Assembly (NCBI RefSeq): GCF_000006565.2 | Contig: NC_031472.1 | Span: forward strand, 372,001 to 436,000 | DNA from: Toxoplasma gondii ME49 | Lineage: Eukaryota > Apicomplexa > Conoidasida > Eucoccidiorida > Sarcocystidae | DNA length: 64,000 nucleotides | Direction: 5' to 3' | Shown: one piece after another, positions 1-13,200 of the stretch | Layout: each line of letters starts with the position of its first letter | How positions within the stretch are numbered: position 1 is the first letter of the stretch | Made by a program: the position numbers and the translations under genes | The notes under the pieces: model-generated | What the model was told of the DNA's origin: nothing | What the model saw: the letters and a program-made list of their open reading frames with translations, nothing else | Database searches by the model: none

Positions 1-191
1 AACAACGGGGCAGCGACAGTGGGCAGCCAGACAGAGGCGGAGAGCGAGAAGGACTTTAAGACATGGAAAGCTCGCGCGAAGAACACGAGAACTGCATGCA
101 TCAGAGAGACACCAAGGCCGCGCAAGGTCTCCCACGAAAAGGAAGGCGACAGTGAAGAGTCCGGCTTCTGAAATGTCTCTCTTCTTCTCAG

Positions 192-355
192 CTCTCCAGG
201 GGCCAGACTCGTGAGGGAATGGACAAGGAGAGGTGGCGAAAGGAGAGATGAAAAGTTTGCTGGAACCCTCACGCCTCGCGCACCAGATGCATCTGAAGAA
301 AAGGGATTTTCTTCTCCATCCTCCTCTAGGATTGACATCCAAGAACTGCTGGCGG
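192..355 (+). CDS. Possible internal exon of an unresolved plus-strand gene
   Basis: The stretch follows a pyrimidine-rich acceptor ending at 191 (ttcttctcag) and stops at a GTGAGC donor at 356. Between them one frame stays open, reading a basic, Ser-rich segment that ends in the peptide RIDIQELLA. No start codon lies inside, so if real it is an internal exon of a gene that begins before or near the window edge. The next exon was not placed with matching phase. No family is recognised. Confidence 0.3.
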
Positions 356-1041
356 GTGAGCTGTTTGCCGACGCAGAAACAGCAGCCTCGCCTTCTCCAG
401 CGTCTCCCATTTCCCCGCCTGCCTCTCGGACATCTTTTCGCGAGTCCCATCGCAAGCTCTCCACTACATCGAGCGGAAAACTGCTTTGTTTTGTCAGGTT
501 TCCATCTTGCGCCTTCGTCGACTGAGGGAGACTCTCTACTTGTTTCGGCGTCTCTCGCGCGACTTTGTTGAAGGCCCCAGCCTGTCCCCGAGTTGCTCGA
601 AGAATTGACGCCGAGACCTCAGAGCGAGACGCGTCTGTTTCCCGACTCGTGTCTGCTCTCTCTTTGCCCGCTTCGCCTGTCTGCGAGTCTGTCTCTGCTT
701 GAAGGTCGACGAGCCTCATAAGGCCTGCCCTCCTCGCCCGCGCCAGAGACCCTGCAACTGCCGGCGCCTGCGGCCCGGAATTCTCAAGAGGGATTGCACT
801 TCTAGCACTCAAGAGAGAAGCCGAGAGAGGAGAAGAGGAAGAAGGCTGTGGGGGATTTGAGAGATGTCCTGCAGGTTCCTTGTGAAAGATGCGCGCCGTG
901 AGAAGAGCAGAGACAGTGAATGCGAGAGAGGAGAAAGCAAGCAGTTTGAGAGCTCTGGACAGCACCCAGCGTCGCCCCTTGGAGTCCGCAGCGCAGCCGA
1001 AGAAGAGACACCCGAGGGCCTGACAGACGAGGTGCCAGGCG

Positions 1042-1588
1042 ATGAGGATGTCCTCTGCGACAGGCCATGAGGCGGGGAGGGGCGAGGCAGACGTCAGAAG
1101 CGCGGACATATCGAGGAGCGAAGTCACGAAGAACTCGGAAGACGGCGACTCTTGTAGCGACGCAGAGAGCGCAGACGCAGCCTCTTTCAAGGAAGACGAA
1201 GTGGACTCTTCAGGACGCGAAAGCCCGGGCGTTTGTCCTCGAGAAAAAAAGAGCGACGCCAGCGACCCTGGTTCCGTCTTCTTCTTCTCCTCCAGGATCC
1301 GTGGATCTGCATGCGTTTCTTTGGCGTTTTGGAAAGAAGAAACGCTCGCTTCCCCGTACTCCCCAGGACGCACGACCGGAGTGAAGCGATCTCCACTCGA
1401 CACCCGCGGTGTGTTCCCTCTGATGTCTCCGACGCTTGACCCCACAGTGGAGAGATCGAGACCGGCAAAAGCGGATGCCAGAGAGGGACCCACAGAGAGA
1501 CTCCCTCGCGCCTCGCTGTGCGTGGCGCCGCCGGAGCCCTCGGGCGCAGCGGCGCGTTCGACCTCTCCAGCAAACGGCTGCCCCGTTG
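1042..1588 (+). CDS. Probable coding exon, plus strand, unknown product
   Basis: An ATG-started frame reads about 182 codons of acidic then Ser/Pro-rich protein and meets a GTAAGC donor at 1589. Third codon positions are rich in G and C, as in the better-supported genes here. The same frame is open again at about 1846-1955 (acidic, EEEDEEGGGEAEEEGGGEAE) and after 1978, separated by stops, so several exons are likely. The order and joins were not solved. The product looks disordered and is not recognised. The upstream frame at 864-1067 also looks partly coding and may belong to it. Confidence 0.4.
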
Positions 1589-1908
1589 TAAGCTCTGCGG
1601 CGTCTCTGCGGACGAGGAGAGAGAGAGATGCGATGTGGAGATGGACGGCAAAGACGGAGAGGAACGCTACGAGGAAGGAGAAGAAGCGAAGAGAGAAACC
1701 TGGAAGACTCGGCGCAAACGGAGAGGTCTGACGCGCAGAGGCGATTCGGTCCGCGGCCATACGCGTTGCCGCCAACAACTCATCCATACTCTCCGGATGA
1801 CGGACAAGGTCGACGCCGCTCGCAGGTTCAGACTCGCTTCTTTCGCCGTGAGAAGCGCGAGAACCTGCGGCAGAAGACGACGGATGTGGAGAGGAGGAAG
1901 ATGAAGAG

Positions 1909-1954
1909 GGAGGTGGAGAGGCAGAAGAAGAGGGAGGTGGAGAGGCAGAAGCAC
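1909..1954 (+). repeat. Tandem repeat, two copies of a ~24-base GA-rich unit
   Basis: The unit gaagagggaggtggagaggca is repeated almost exactly twice in tandem. In one plus frame it gives a repeated acidic Glu/Gly peptide. Confidence 0.6.
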
Positions 1955-2529
1955 TGTGAGGATGAGAAGATACTGAGGAGAATGGTGGGCTGTTGGAGGC
2001 TGTGAGAGACGCCATACCAGGAGGAGATTCAGGAAGCGCGGTCTCGTTCCTTACAGAGTTGTCCTCGAAAACGAGGCCCACACCCGCGCCAGAGAAGGAC
2101 AAATCTTTGGCGGGAGAAAAGTTCGGCTCCGAGGCAGGAAGGAGAAAGGTGTTTCCTCGCGCCGAGGTTGCTTCTAACGGGGGAGAAGCATGCCCCGCCG
2201 CAGAGTCTCTGTTGCGAGGCGGAGACCAGGGTCGATGGTCGACCTCCATTTTGGTGGAAAGCAGAATGCACAGTAAATTTCAGTCAAACAACTGTGGCGA
2301 CCAGTGGCACCTACTTGAGTCCACAGGCCCAGGTGAGGAACCATTTGTCTGTAACTTGTCCCGTTGCATGTTCCGAAGTCCTGTGTATTTTCCGATGACT
2401 GCATGTGTCTTCATCGGTGCCAACGAGAGACCACCCAAATCGATTCCAGTAGACAGCTGCGTGCTCAGCAGCGCGCATATGCGAGACGGCTGGACCACGG
2501 AACTCTCGGCGAAGTAGAGGCAACTTTCT

Positions 2530-5381
2530 GGGGGCACCCCGATGTTTCTCACAGAGCAGAACAAACTCGACTGGAAGCACGACGCGGTCGCGAAAGCAGA
2601 CTCGAACTTGGATCCGGAAAACGAAGTCCTCGACATCGGGTGTCTCAACAGAACACTGGCCGCTCAACGCTCGGTACCCTACGCCTTCCACAGGCAGAAC
2701 GGTGGGTGCTGGCTTTTTGAGCGCCTTCAACGTTCGCTGAAAACCGGAACATCCTCCTCAGAGAGAACCTCATTCTTTACCGCTGCACATGCGTGTGACA
2801 GGTGTATAACCGCGAAGCTCACGCAGAGGGTAGCGCGTACCTGGTGGTGGAATGGAGGCGAATGTGGGCGCAGAGAGGGCAGATAAGGAGACACCAGACT
2901 CCCCTTCGCTGGGAAGAAGAAAAACAAAGTAAAGAGGGGTATCGAGGTCCCTCCAAAAAGAAACGACACAGATAGGAGGAACCTCGTCCCTGCAGCAGGA
3001 AAGATGGCCTGGCGAGCGCAGGTGGTCCTCACCACATTTCGACCGAAAAATGTGCAAAGGAGAGGGATTTTCTCCATGAAAAAACCACCTAAAAGACGGA
3101 AAGAAAACAGGAATGGGGATCTGTGCCAATACGAGGAGATGTTTCAATTCGCTCGTCGGCTTTTTCGTCAAAAAATCGCCGACGTGAGTTCCGTGGCACA
3201 TGCAGACAAGCTGGACGCCAACACACACGCCGACCTTGTCTCGCAGGGCATTCTCGGCTGTTCGACTTTTTACCCGACAGAAAAAAGACAAACGCCTCGC
3301 TCGAACTAAAGTTGCAAGGCAGACAGAAGAGAGGCAGTGACGCAAGCAAACATGGGGACGTTTCTTGCAAATCCTGTGCTTCATTTAGAAGGTGCGAGCA
3401 ACATTCCAGGAAAAACAACGCCCTTTCAGTTTCCGTTTATTCTGTGTGTTAAACCTTACCGTTTTTATCTTCGCTCCCATGCTGTGTAGTAAGCTACCAG
3501 GAAGGCATATTCAGTGACTAGTTTGAATGTAGCTTTTCCGATCTGATGTTCTAAGAAGTAAGGCCTGTACACAACGTCTCTGTGTAGGCAACGTAGGGAA
3601 TAAATGAGGAGATGACCTTTTCATTCTGCAGACGAAACGGGGGCACCTGATCGAGAAGTGCGAAGGAGTACGTCACAAATACCACCACGAAGCAAACAGT
3701 GTCAGATATTTTGGGCAACTCGACCTTGAGGCTTCCTGGTGTGTCACAGAAGATAACTGCTGAGGAAGCCTCGCCTGACAACAGTTGAGTACGCGCCTCC
3801 CAACAAACAGCCTTTTTTTCTTCCCCGGCTTAGTTTCTGCACGCTTTCCGTGAAACAATCCTCGACATTCTGGTCGGAGGTAAAGCTACAGATTCAACTG
3901 AAGCAGGGTAACGCTGTTTGCAGCGCTGTGCAGCTTTCGGAGGAGCACACTGCAGTCGACAGCGCATTTCTCGCGTAGTTCTCTGCATTTGAAAGAGTGC
4001 TGGCAAAAAGCGTGAAAGGAGGAAACATGGTCCTTGAAACAAGAGTGTCACGAATGCGACGTTTGTGCGGATTTTCACGGGAAATGAGACAGTTGTTTCA
4101 GCGGAGAAAACCACGCCGCGTCCAGGGAGCCCCGTAAACGAGAGGGCTGCACATCGACAGATCTAGATGTCACTGCAGTGTTGAGGTTTCGAATGCTAAA
4201 TTAGCCGGCTGTTTGCTTTTTAGGAGGTCACAATTCACGTTTCCTCTTTGGATTGACAGCGGCAAGGACCTTCCAAAAGCAGTTGCCTTTTACAAGATAC
4301 AATGTTTCTTCAAAGGAGAGAATCGTGGGTATCGCTACCAAAAAAAGGTCAGGCTGTCCTCTCTTCTGACAGGAAGGCATAAACGAGCAGTCCGCCTGTC
4401 GCGGGAATCACATTGAAAACGTCCTCTCCCCGAAGTGACAAGGACATGAAATCGAAACATCTGGATGTCTTGATTGCAGACACTGACAGTAACCGTAGCA
4501 ACGGCACCAATTCAGTATTTTTAAGAAGAGCAGATCGCCTTTACTTCTACCCATACATGGACACTTCTATCACCCTAGGGAAAAATTCCACTTGCAACCG
4601 TTCGACCTCCCAACTCGGGATTTGTGCGTTCCTTTCGCAACCGAGAGCAGCGCCTGAGAAATCCGGGTCTCTTCCACAGACTGCTCACTCGTCCTTTCGC
4701 ATGCACAAGTATCGAAACGATTCCCACAAAAACGCAATTCCTCACCGAAAACTTTCGTAAGAGTCGTCGGGTGCGCCGCACCCGAGAACAAACGCGTCTC
4801 ACTCCCGCGTCCCCAAGAGAAGAAGGCGACTCACCCCTTGTCTCTCTTTTGCTTCAGACCGCAAATTCAAAAGAAAGTGTACACAACGCGCAGCACCCAG
4901 AAAGAGACAAAGGATCTGAGATCCACATCTTTGTAGTTTCAGTGATCTGCGATTGACCCCTCCACACGGTCCTTTCGTTACCCGCGACGCTGACCCCAGA
5001 CACACTTTTTCGAGGCTCAGACGCCCTCGACACGCAGGCTTCTCGCGTGCTAGCAAAGTACAGTTGAAACCTTCTTAACCGACAGCGAGTGAGCTCTTTA
5101 TCTGCGTCTATTGGTTTCAAATACAGACAGACGCCACTTAGTGAAAAGCCGTGCTTCCCTTCCCGTTGTTTTTGTCCCCGGTGCTCGTCGAATCTCGCAG
5201 CCCGAGATGGGACCAATGCAGTGTTTGAGTTCGCGAGCACAGCCGATCCAACGTCGAGAGACTTGACGGCGAAGCTCCTAGTCACAGCTCAATCTCAGAA
5301 GCGGACCCTGGATTGAAAAGGCGTGACGACAAAAGCAACGCGCCACCGATTCTGGATACATTTCTTATCGCTGGGACGCCC
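2530..5381. other. Stretch without a supported gene
   Basis: Only short overlapping frames with no recognisable domain, weak starts and no convincing splice pairing were seen. The right part is probably the 3' untranslated region of the CKS-domain gene that ends at 5382 on the minus strand. Confidence 0.4.
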
Positions 5382-8300
5382 TCACGACGGACTGGTCCCC
5401 TCCCCTGCAACTCGAGCCCGTCGAGGTCTCTTGGGATGTTTCTCGTGCCCCGAAATCCCAGATTTCTTCTGTTCATAAACTCGCCTTCGACCGCGCGCAC
5501 AGCTGCTCTGCCCCGAGTTCCTTTCTCCCTCCTTTTCCGCGAAAACTTGCTTCCCAGCTACGCAGCTGCGTCTGCTGCAGGCGGTCTCGCACCTCTGAGC
5601 TTTACAGACACCCGAGCCTGCCTTCGCTGGGACCTTCTCCACGCCACACACCTGCGGCGCACCTTTCCTTTTTCGACATGCGCGCGGCCCGGCACTCCCG
5701 CGACTCTGGACGCAGGACCTCTGTCGCGCAACTTCTTCGGATACCTGTTCTGGAGGTTTTCCTTTCTCGTCTTCACTTTCAGAGCGACAACACTCTCCCG
5801 GATCTGATGCGCCGCACGCGCTCTCCCTTTCGCGAGTGGGTGCCTCCTGTGCGCTTTCAACAGATGGACATGGACCGTCTTTTCGGACGGCCTGCGACCG
5901 AATTTCCGCGGAAGGCTGACGCCTCGAGTGTACAGAAGATACCTGAGCGCCGTCGCTGCTGCTTCCTTCGCTTGCAGAATTCGCGACTCCCAACTGAGAC
6001 ACGACCGCCACTTTGTCTGCTTCCTCTTGCAGCCGGGAGACCCCCCCAGGGCCAGCCGCAGCCTCGAGAACCGCCTTCCCGGCTCTCTGTCGAAACGGCT
6101 TTTCCTGCGTATCTTCTGTTGGCCTTTCCGGGACGCGACGCTGCTGCTCTTCCGCAGAGTCGCAACGTTCGACAGATAACACAGGACCTAGGCATGATGC
6201 CTCGCGGGCGGATGCTTCAGAGAGAGCAATCCCCGATTTCTGCTCTTCGTCGTCCAGTCTCGTAGGCGGTGCTGCGGTATCTGCGACGTCTGCAGAGCGC
6301 CGCGAACTCCTGGAAGTCTTGACAAGGCGAGAAGATTCGTCGAAGTCCGAGTCATCGGAGTCCACCGAAATCTGTGCATGGAAACGCAACACGAGAGACA
6401 TACAGTAGGTACAGAACAAAGTCAAACAGAGTACCTCTAGGTCAGGTCCCAGAATCTCTTCGCAGTTTCGTAAAAAAGTAAAATGTTTGATAAACCCATT
6501 CGAATACATGCACACAAACCAGTCTATAGTCATGAGCCATCCACCTCTATCTTTATCTCTATCTATCTCTCTTTCTACCTATAGGTATGTATCGATCTCT
6601 CTTTCTTCCTATAGATATCTGCCCATCTATCCTTCACTCTTTCTTCTTATTTTAGCTAGCTAGCTATCCATCTACATGTCAGTTTACATAGCACTCTATC
6701 TCCCTTTGTTTCTTATTTCTACGTATGTACACGAACAAGTGTCCTCGGGATTCTCCGAGGAGATCGTATCTCGGCATGTGAAAAACAGACTGTGCATTCG
6801 GAATCTATTTTATTACAGATCTACGCAGAGAAATGCGATGAGGCCGGCAAAAAGGTCAGCTGCCGCGTGCTCCGCGCAGTGCACTCGGGCGGACAACTGA
6901 TGTGTATGAACGTGAGACCGCGATTTCAAGAAATAACGATGCACTGAGAACCTTGAAGTGCCTTCACCATTTCTCCTGTTTCTCATCGTCAGCCTACTTC
7001 GTCACCCTCTCCAGGCGCGCCATCTCGCTTCTCATCCTCGACCGTTGGAGGCCTGCGCAGAATGAGTTCTCTGAGACGGCCTGAACAACCGAAAAAAGAA
7101 AAACGAAGACACGGGCAGGAAGCGCAGCGATTCTCCGAGACTGGAGAGGAGCCTTCCTAAAATGGCACTCTGTAAAGCGCCGAAGGCGACTGCCCCCCGA
7201 AACTTATTTTTTTTCTTCTCCACTTCCTCAGGCTCCATTTGAAGAAGACCCGCACACCAGCCTAGCACGGAAATCAGGCGAGAAGATGGATTAACTTGCT
7301 GCTGCCAAAAGGGTATTGAGACAACTTACGGAGAAGAAGGAAACCGTTTTCAGATGAGTGAAAGTACGAGGTGTTAAGTGCGAGGAGAAGCGAGATAAAC
7401 AACGAAAGCATCTTACTAGGTCGATTCTCGGTCTGTTACAAGGCACGAACAGAATAAACGCTCTGCCGAAGACACCGTCTGAAACTCTCACATTCGTGAG
7501 GTTCTTTGAGCTTGTCATCAAAGGTAAATGCACGGTCTTGAAATCCAGCACTTTCCTCCCTCTTCCCCACTGCACGGAGGTCTCGCCAGGAATCTCAAAA
7601 GTGATTTGAGATCCCCCTGACGGGAAGAAGAGAATGGTGTTTCAGAGTGGGGCCACAGAGCCGGGAAGGTCGTGTCTTGGATATCCAATCACGCGCCAAC
7701 ATAGATGCACAGCTGGATGAACCTGCTTGTATCTCAAGACTCTTTTTTCAGCACAGTTTGACGGGCTCCACACCACAGCTGAAGCAGTCGAAGCAGCGAG
7801 GAAAAGCTTTTTCTTCGAGAAACTGATTTTCTTTTTTCGAGAAAAGGAGTTTCTTGATCTCTTTTTCGCGTTCCCCTCCTCTTCCAGACCGCCTCCGTAC
7901 CTTTGAAGCGCATGAAGTGCTGCCACCCCGGAGACAGGTCGATGCCTAGCTGGTAAATGAATTGCTCCTCACTCAGAAAGCCAGCTGAAGCCAGACAACA
8001 AACATGAGCGGCATCTCAAGAAAGTGTTCCAAAGTCCCACAAGAACTTTCTTCACAACAGACTTCGGGTCTTCTATAAAAGCATCGCTCTCGACACAGAC
8101 CCTTTTTCTGACCACCGTGTTACATCCAGAGATACGCACATCCATTTCTACTTCTGTACAAATAAACATAAAAATATATATAAATATCAAATATAATATA
8201 TCTATATATATATGCTTATACATGCATATACTTAGCGCGAGCATAACCGTGTCTCTGTTTTTATGTACACGGGGTTGTTTCTCGTGGCTGTATGAATTTC

Positions 8301-10284
8301 GCGCACTCGCCACAAGGGGCGATACACGGGATTCGGACTCAGTTGAGGGGTCTGGAACACTGAATGCGTCCCGATTCGATTTGTGCCAACTCAACACAGG
8401 GGACAGCGAATCTCGTTTCCCCATTTGCCTCGCTGACTTCGACGGCTCTCTCTGCAACCTTACAGTCACACGGGGGCCATCACCTTTGAGACGCGATGCC
8501 TTTTATCAGCTTTTTCTCAGAGTGCAGACAACGACCTGGACTCCTAGTGTAGCTTCGTTTCTCTTGGGTTTCGAAGCCACTCGTTTCAGTGTCAGACGAG
8601 AACACAAAGCTCCACCCACATCGATTTGTTCGCGCCTTCTTTCACCTTCTTCCACGCGCATATCCACCGACAGACACATGCCTAGAGGCGAAGTGAAGTG
8701 GCTTTCGCATGCACATACACACGCAGCAATTCACGCAGAAGACGGTGCACACCTGTATCCAGAAAAAAACGGGACTTCGCACATACGTGAGACCTCGCCC
8801 AAACGCTGTGCACCTGCCTGTACACAACCGGTTCTTTGGCAGGCTTGTCGACTTCTCCAGAAGACTCGCTTGCGCTACGAGAAAAGAGCCTCACTTTTTG
8901 AGTGGTGCTTTGCCATTTCCTCGGCTGCCTTTCGAACCCCGCTGGAGAGGAGAACGTGGCGGTAAACGTATCGATCATCTTCGTATCGCGGGGAGTAATG
9001 GACTTCTCCAAATTGAGTCAGTTTCTTCGGGTACATGCGCAGATCGCCTCGAACGAAGGAACAGTTGATTTTCTTCCCCAGTCGCTCGTCAACCGGCACG
9101 AAGAGCGGCTTGTAGTTTGCTGCCACTCGCCGCTCTCTCTCTTGTTCTTCCGCCTCACTGTCGCACTCTTCTTCCTGGGGACTCGCGTCCTCCGTCTCTC
9201 CACAGCCTGCCGCTTTGGCAGACTCCCCATTCACTGTCGCTGCTGGGTCTCCAGTCTCTAGACACTCGGAGACGGCTCCGTGGGTCTCTGTTGCGCGCTC
9301 GTTCCGCACACACCCCATTCGTTCGTTCACTGCCTCTTCCTCCTGTGTGCCGCGCTCCAGAATGGAGACAGCTCCCGGGTCTTCTTGGCTTCGCTCGGCG
9401 TGCAACCGTGCTTTGAGGTACCGTCGCATGGTGTCTGTTTCCCCCTCATGAGCTGATGCGGGTGCGAAAGAGCACTTTTCTGGACCAAGTGCAGTTCGGG
9501 AGAAAGACCCGCTTCGGTCGCACCCTCCGTCTGTATGGGGAAGCCTACGCGAGTCTGCTGGGACGCGCAACAACTCTGGATTGCCTGCTGACGAAAAAAA
9601 ATGGATTTGTCTCGGAGCCTCCCCCTCACACAAGGCCTCGACCCCCCGAGCCTCCCACCCCTGCTGTCTCTGAGCAGCGACCTTTGGAACCAAATCGCCT
9701 TCCCCAGTTTTTTTACACGACCCAGACGCCTGCCCAGAGTGAATCGCGCTGCGTGTTGCCGCTCGTCCACGATCTTTATCGCTCTTCGGATGTGTCTTCT
9801 CGTCTTCCTCGACATCTCGCGAGGAATCTCGCTCGTCCGGCAGTCCACAAAACGAGGAGTGAGTGTCTTCCTGCCTCCGGACTTCACTCGTAGCGCGAGC
9901 CTTATCTCCGGTGTACGTACACCTGGCGTCCCCCCAGTCGGAGGAGCAGGCCGCGGAAGTCGCTCCGTCGCAGTCGGCGGCCCAGAGACTTGTGCCAGTT
10001 TCTCTCTGAAGCTTCCACTCGGCAGCCACCCCCCGCTGAACGTTGCATGCTGGGTGGGAAGGGTTTCTCGACTCTACGGTAGGGAGTGACTCTCTGGGGA
10101 GTGAGTCCTTTCCCCAGATCAGCGCATTCTCCTTCAGCAGAGAAGCAGCTGCGTACCGAGGCACTGTGGTGAGGAGACACGCTAGCGACGACTGCGGAGA
10201 TGGAAAGAGAGACTGGGAAGAAAGCTCGGGACCTGCTTCTTCGAGGGCGTCCGGCGCCGCTTGATCGCGGAGAGACACATCCAT
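5382..10284 (-). CDS. Very large CKS1-domain protein (CDK regulatory subunit family), 4 exons, 841 residues
   Basis: CKS proteins bind cyclin-dependent kinases and recognise phosphothreonine in their substrates. The model joins minus exons 10284-8895, 7984-7901, 7478-7417 and 6371-5382; phases 1, 1 and 0 agree and the sum is 842 codons. The start is a true ATG. The CKS core spans about residues 427-505 and is split over three exons. HYSPRYEDDRYVYRHVLL matches the first beta strands, FLSEEQFIYQLGIDLSPGW the central part, and AFILF the last strand. Residues equivalent to the human anion pocket are Arg433 (for Lys11), Arg442, Ser481 and Trp484; the Arg71 position appears to be Val. The HxPEPH hinge is missing. 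Normal CKS proteins have about 75-115 residues; this one adds some 425 disordered residues in front and about 330 acidic then basic residues behind (starting ISVDSDDSDFDE). The domain call is firm; exon 3 and the fusion to exon 4 rest on splice signals and phase. Confidence 0.8.
6537..6668. repeat. CTAT/CTTT-rich simple-sequence tract
   Basis: Degenerate runs of ctat, ctct and tctt tetranucleotides. It lies in intron 3 of the CKS-domain gene, upstream of the acceptor at 6372. Confidence 0.6.
8171..8214. repeat. AT-rich microsatellite
   Basis: Interrupted (AT)n tract within intron 1 of the CKS-domain gene. Confidence 0.7.
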
Positions 10285-13200
10285 CTTCGCTGGTCGGGAA
10301 GGCCCGGCAAGACGAACCTGCTGTTCAGATCTTAAAGGCCTGTGCTGATCGGATCCGAGTCTCGGGTACGGAGAAAAAGTATGCGTCTCCTTGACAGGAA
10401 GACTACGCGGCCTGGTGGGTCATGGATCTGGTCTCGTCCGGTGGAGAAGACTCCAACAGAGGCGGGGAAGGACTCGACCTCGCCTAGATCTTACAATAGA
10501 TCACTTCCGGTACACTATAAATCGTGGAAAGAAGAGATTAACAGTTTGATGATGCCTTCGGACCGTCGCAGCTACGCAGCTCTCGCGTTCGGTCGCGGGT
10601 TCTCCCCCGTTCCCGCCTTCAAGGCTTCCACTCTCCTGTTGACGCCGTGTTGGAGTCTCCCCTGGTGCCGGAATCGTCAGACAAGAAGCGCTTCGCCGAC
10701 TTGTCGCAAACGCGGAACTCTGGACTTTTTCATAGTGTGCGCTGGACTCGAAGAATCGTGTCTTGTCTCGGAAACCTCCGAGAAAAATCGGTGGCGCCGC
10801 AGATTCCAGATGTGTTCCACAGAAGTCATGGTTCGTGCTGACAGAACTCATGGAGTTCCGTGGCTTGGTGTTGAGGTGTATGTACACCTCGTGGCTCAGC
10901 CAGGAAGCCACGAGCGGAGACGGAAAATGCGGCTGGAGTCGAAAATTCGGCGGCAGATTCGGGGCAAAGAAGGCCCGCCCGCCCCTTCGCTTCCTTTCGA
11001 GTTGTTTCTCTTAGTCTCTTTTTTCGTCTGGAAACACGAAAAGGCCTTTCCGTTGGCGTTTCTCGACGTACATCTCGAATTTGTCGGGTAGAAAACGACC
11101 GAAGACACATAACCCCTCCAAGCGGCAACCATGCCGGGTTATAACAGAGATACTCCAGCTGGCGTGTCGGCTGGAATTCGTGGAGAGAGACGAAGAACTT
11201 GGAAGTTTCCTTCCTAATGGTCGTCTGTACAGAGGACTTTGAAAATGGAAAAACGCGAAACGAAGTGGTGCATTGGGCGGTGCACTAGAAGCTTGCCCCA
11301 ATACTGTCGTGCACATTCGCCTGTGTCTTGACAAGGTAGGAGGGTTTCCCTAACAGGGCTGAGGCGTCTGTGTTCGCGGAGAAACGGCGGAGCAAACGCC
11401 AGTCACGTTCAGTTTCTCCCGAAAGTCTCGTGATAGAATGGACTTTCCGTACGTAGGAAACAGTGGATTGTTCATGGATCCGCAACATCAAGTCGGGGGT
11501 CACAGCGTGTGCAAGCGCTGCCGACTTCTTGGCTTTTTCACAGAAGCCAGCCGGCTAAATTCCTTTTACATTTGCAGATGCACACGCACCAGGTCGCCAC
11601 CACATCCCACTCGGGTGCACACACACCATAATACCGAGAAGACGCGAGGAAATGCGAAAAACAAGACAGAGGAGGCGAGACAAAATACCCGGCGGGGGAC
11701 AGCTGGGGTATGTGCATGAAAAAGACAAGACCCACACATCTCGTCAGCGGGAGGCCTTCAGGGCTGCTTTTGTCTCAGGTAAATCGAATTTCCTGGGGAA
11801 AAAGAAGCTGCAAGTGCTACCGAGTTTCTCCACGAAAAACAAAAGGGCCAACAAGATGGTTTTAGGAGGAATAATAGAGGAATAATACAGCAACACTCCC
11901 TCAGATTCTTTTTCATTTCATGCAACAAACTCACGCTTTAATTCCATCCCCGGCGTCCGCTTGTATTCGCTCCTGCGAGTTCACATGCTTTCAACTGCAC
12001 TTCACAGAACATTTCATTTATAAAGCATTTCGTTTGAAAAGGTAGGATTAGTGCATCCTTCAGCGAGAAAGTGTGAATGCTTGAGAAAGAGTGAAGTGCA
12101 GCACACCTAGATCCACCGCGAGGAAACAGTGCCCTAATGAATTCAGAATCTGAGAAACAACTCTCGAGCGTCGACTCAAGTAAGGCTCGGTTTTCTGCAA
12201 GAGACAGAGCAACTGTCGCACTCAGGAAAAGCCAAGAAAGGGAGGGAAAACTTTCGGGAGAACCCGGGCAGAGCGGAGAAGCCTGTCAACTGGAAAAAAA
12301 GGAAAAAGGAAGAACCAGTTGAAAACTGTCTCAGTGTGTATGCTTAATGAACTCAGCATGATGATCATGAAATGGCTTTTTATCCCTGCACGTGTAGACA
12401 TGGACTTCGTGTGAAACATCTTCTCTCTCTTTTCTTCGAGATCATCGACTATAACGGTATGCTCTGAATGCACCCGTACAAAGTGTAAACCAAGGAGTCC
12501 TTAACTTAAACTGAGCGGTCAAGTAGGTACAAACCGCACAAGGATGTTATATCGACCTGCGCATCTACAGCTCAACCCTATATTTCTGACCAACATTATT
12601 ATTATCAGGTTTGATTTTCTGAACCGGCTAATTTAAATTCGTGACGCACTTTCGTCGTTTTTAGAAGTCTAGTAATGTTGGTCAAGTTCCTTGTATCCCT
12701 TGAGCTCTCGGCGTTCTTAGGATCAGACCAGAAGAGTTCGCACTGTTGGACGACAGATCCCATCGAGATCCAAAAAGACACGCCTGAGCCGAAGGGGAAA
12801 CCTGGCGATCTAGCTTTTGTGCGACGGTTGGAGTACTTTCCCAACAACCCTCCAGGGCTAGGTGTTTCTTAAAAACGATTTCGTTTCCCAGCTTTTTAAT
12901 AAACTAGATAAGAGGGGGGAAGGGAGTGCATACAAAAACTAGTCATAACACACCCCTTGCCGTGTACCGAAACGACATTATGATTTCACTTTGGTGTGTA
13001 CAGGAAATCGAAACCACCCACGGGCATTCTTCTGCCTTCCGACCGTCACAATGTAGCAGTTTACCTGCTGCTGCCAAGATTACAAACTACACTTTTTCTA
13101 CAGCTGCCTTTGCCCTAAACGCCGTAACACGCCCTACAGAGGCGTTTTCCGCAGGCGTGTGAAGCTGGATATATAGGTATAAATTACAGTACACGGTCTA

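Noticed and set aside
10342..11091. 249-codon plus-strand frame
   Set aside because: It has no ATG at its start and no domain, and lies in the expected leader/promoter of the CKS-domain gene.
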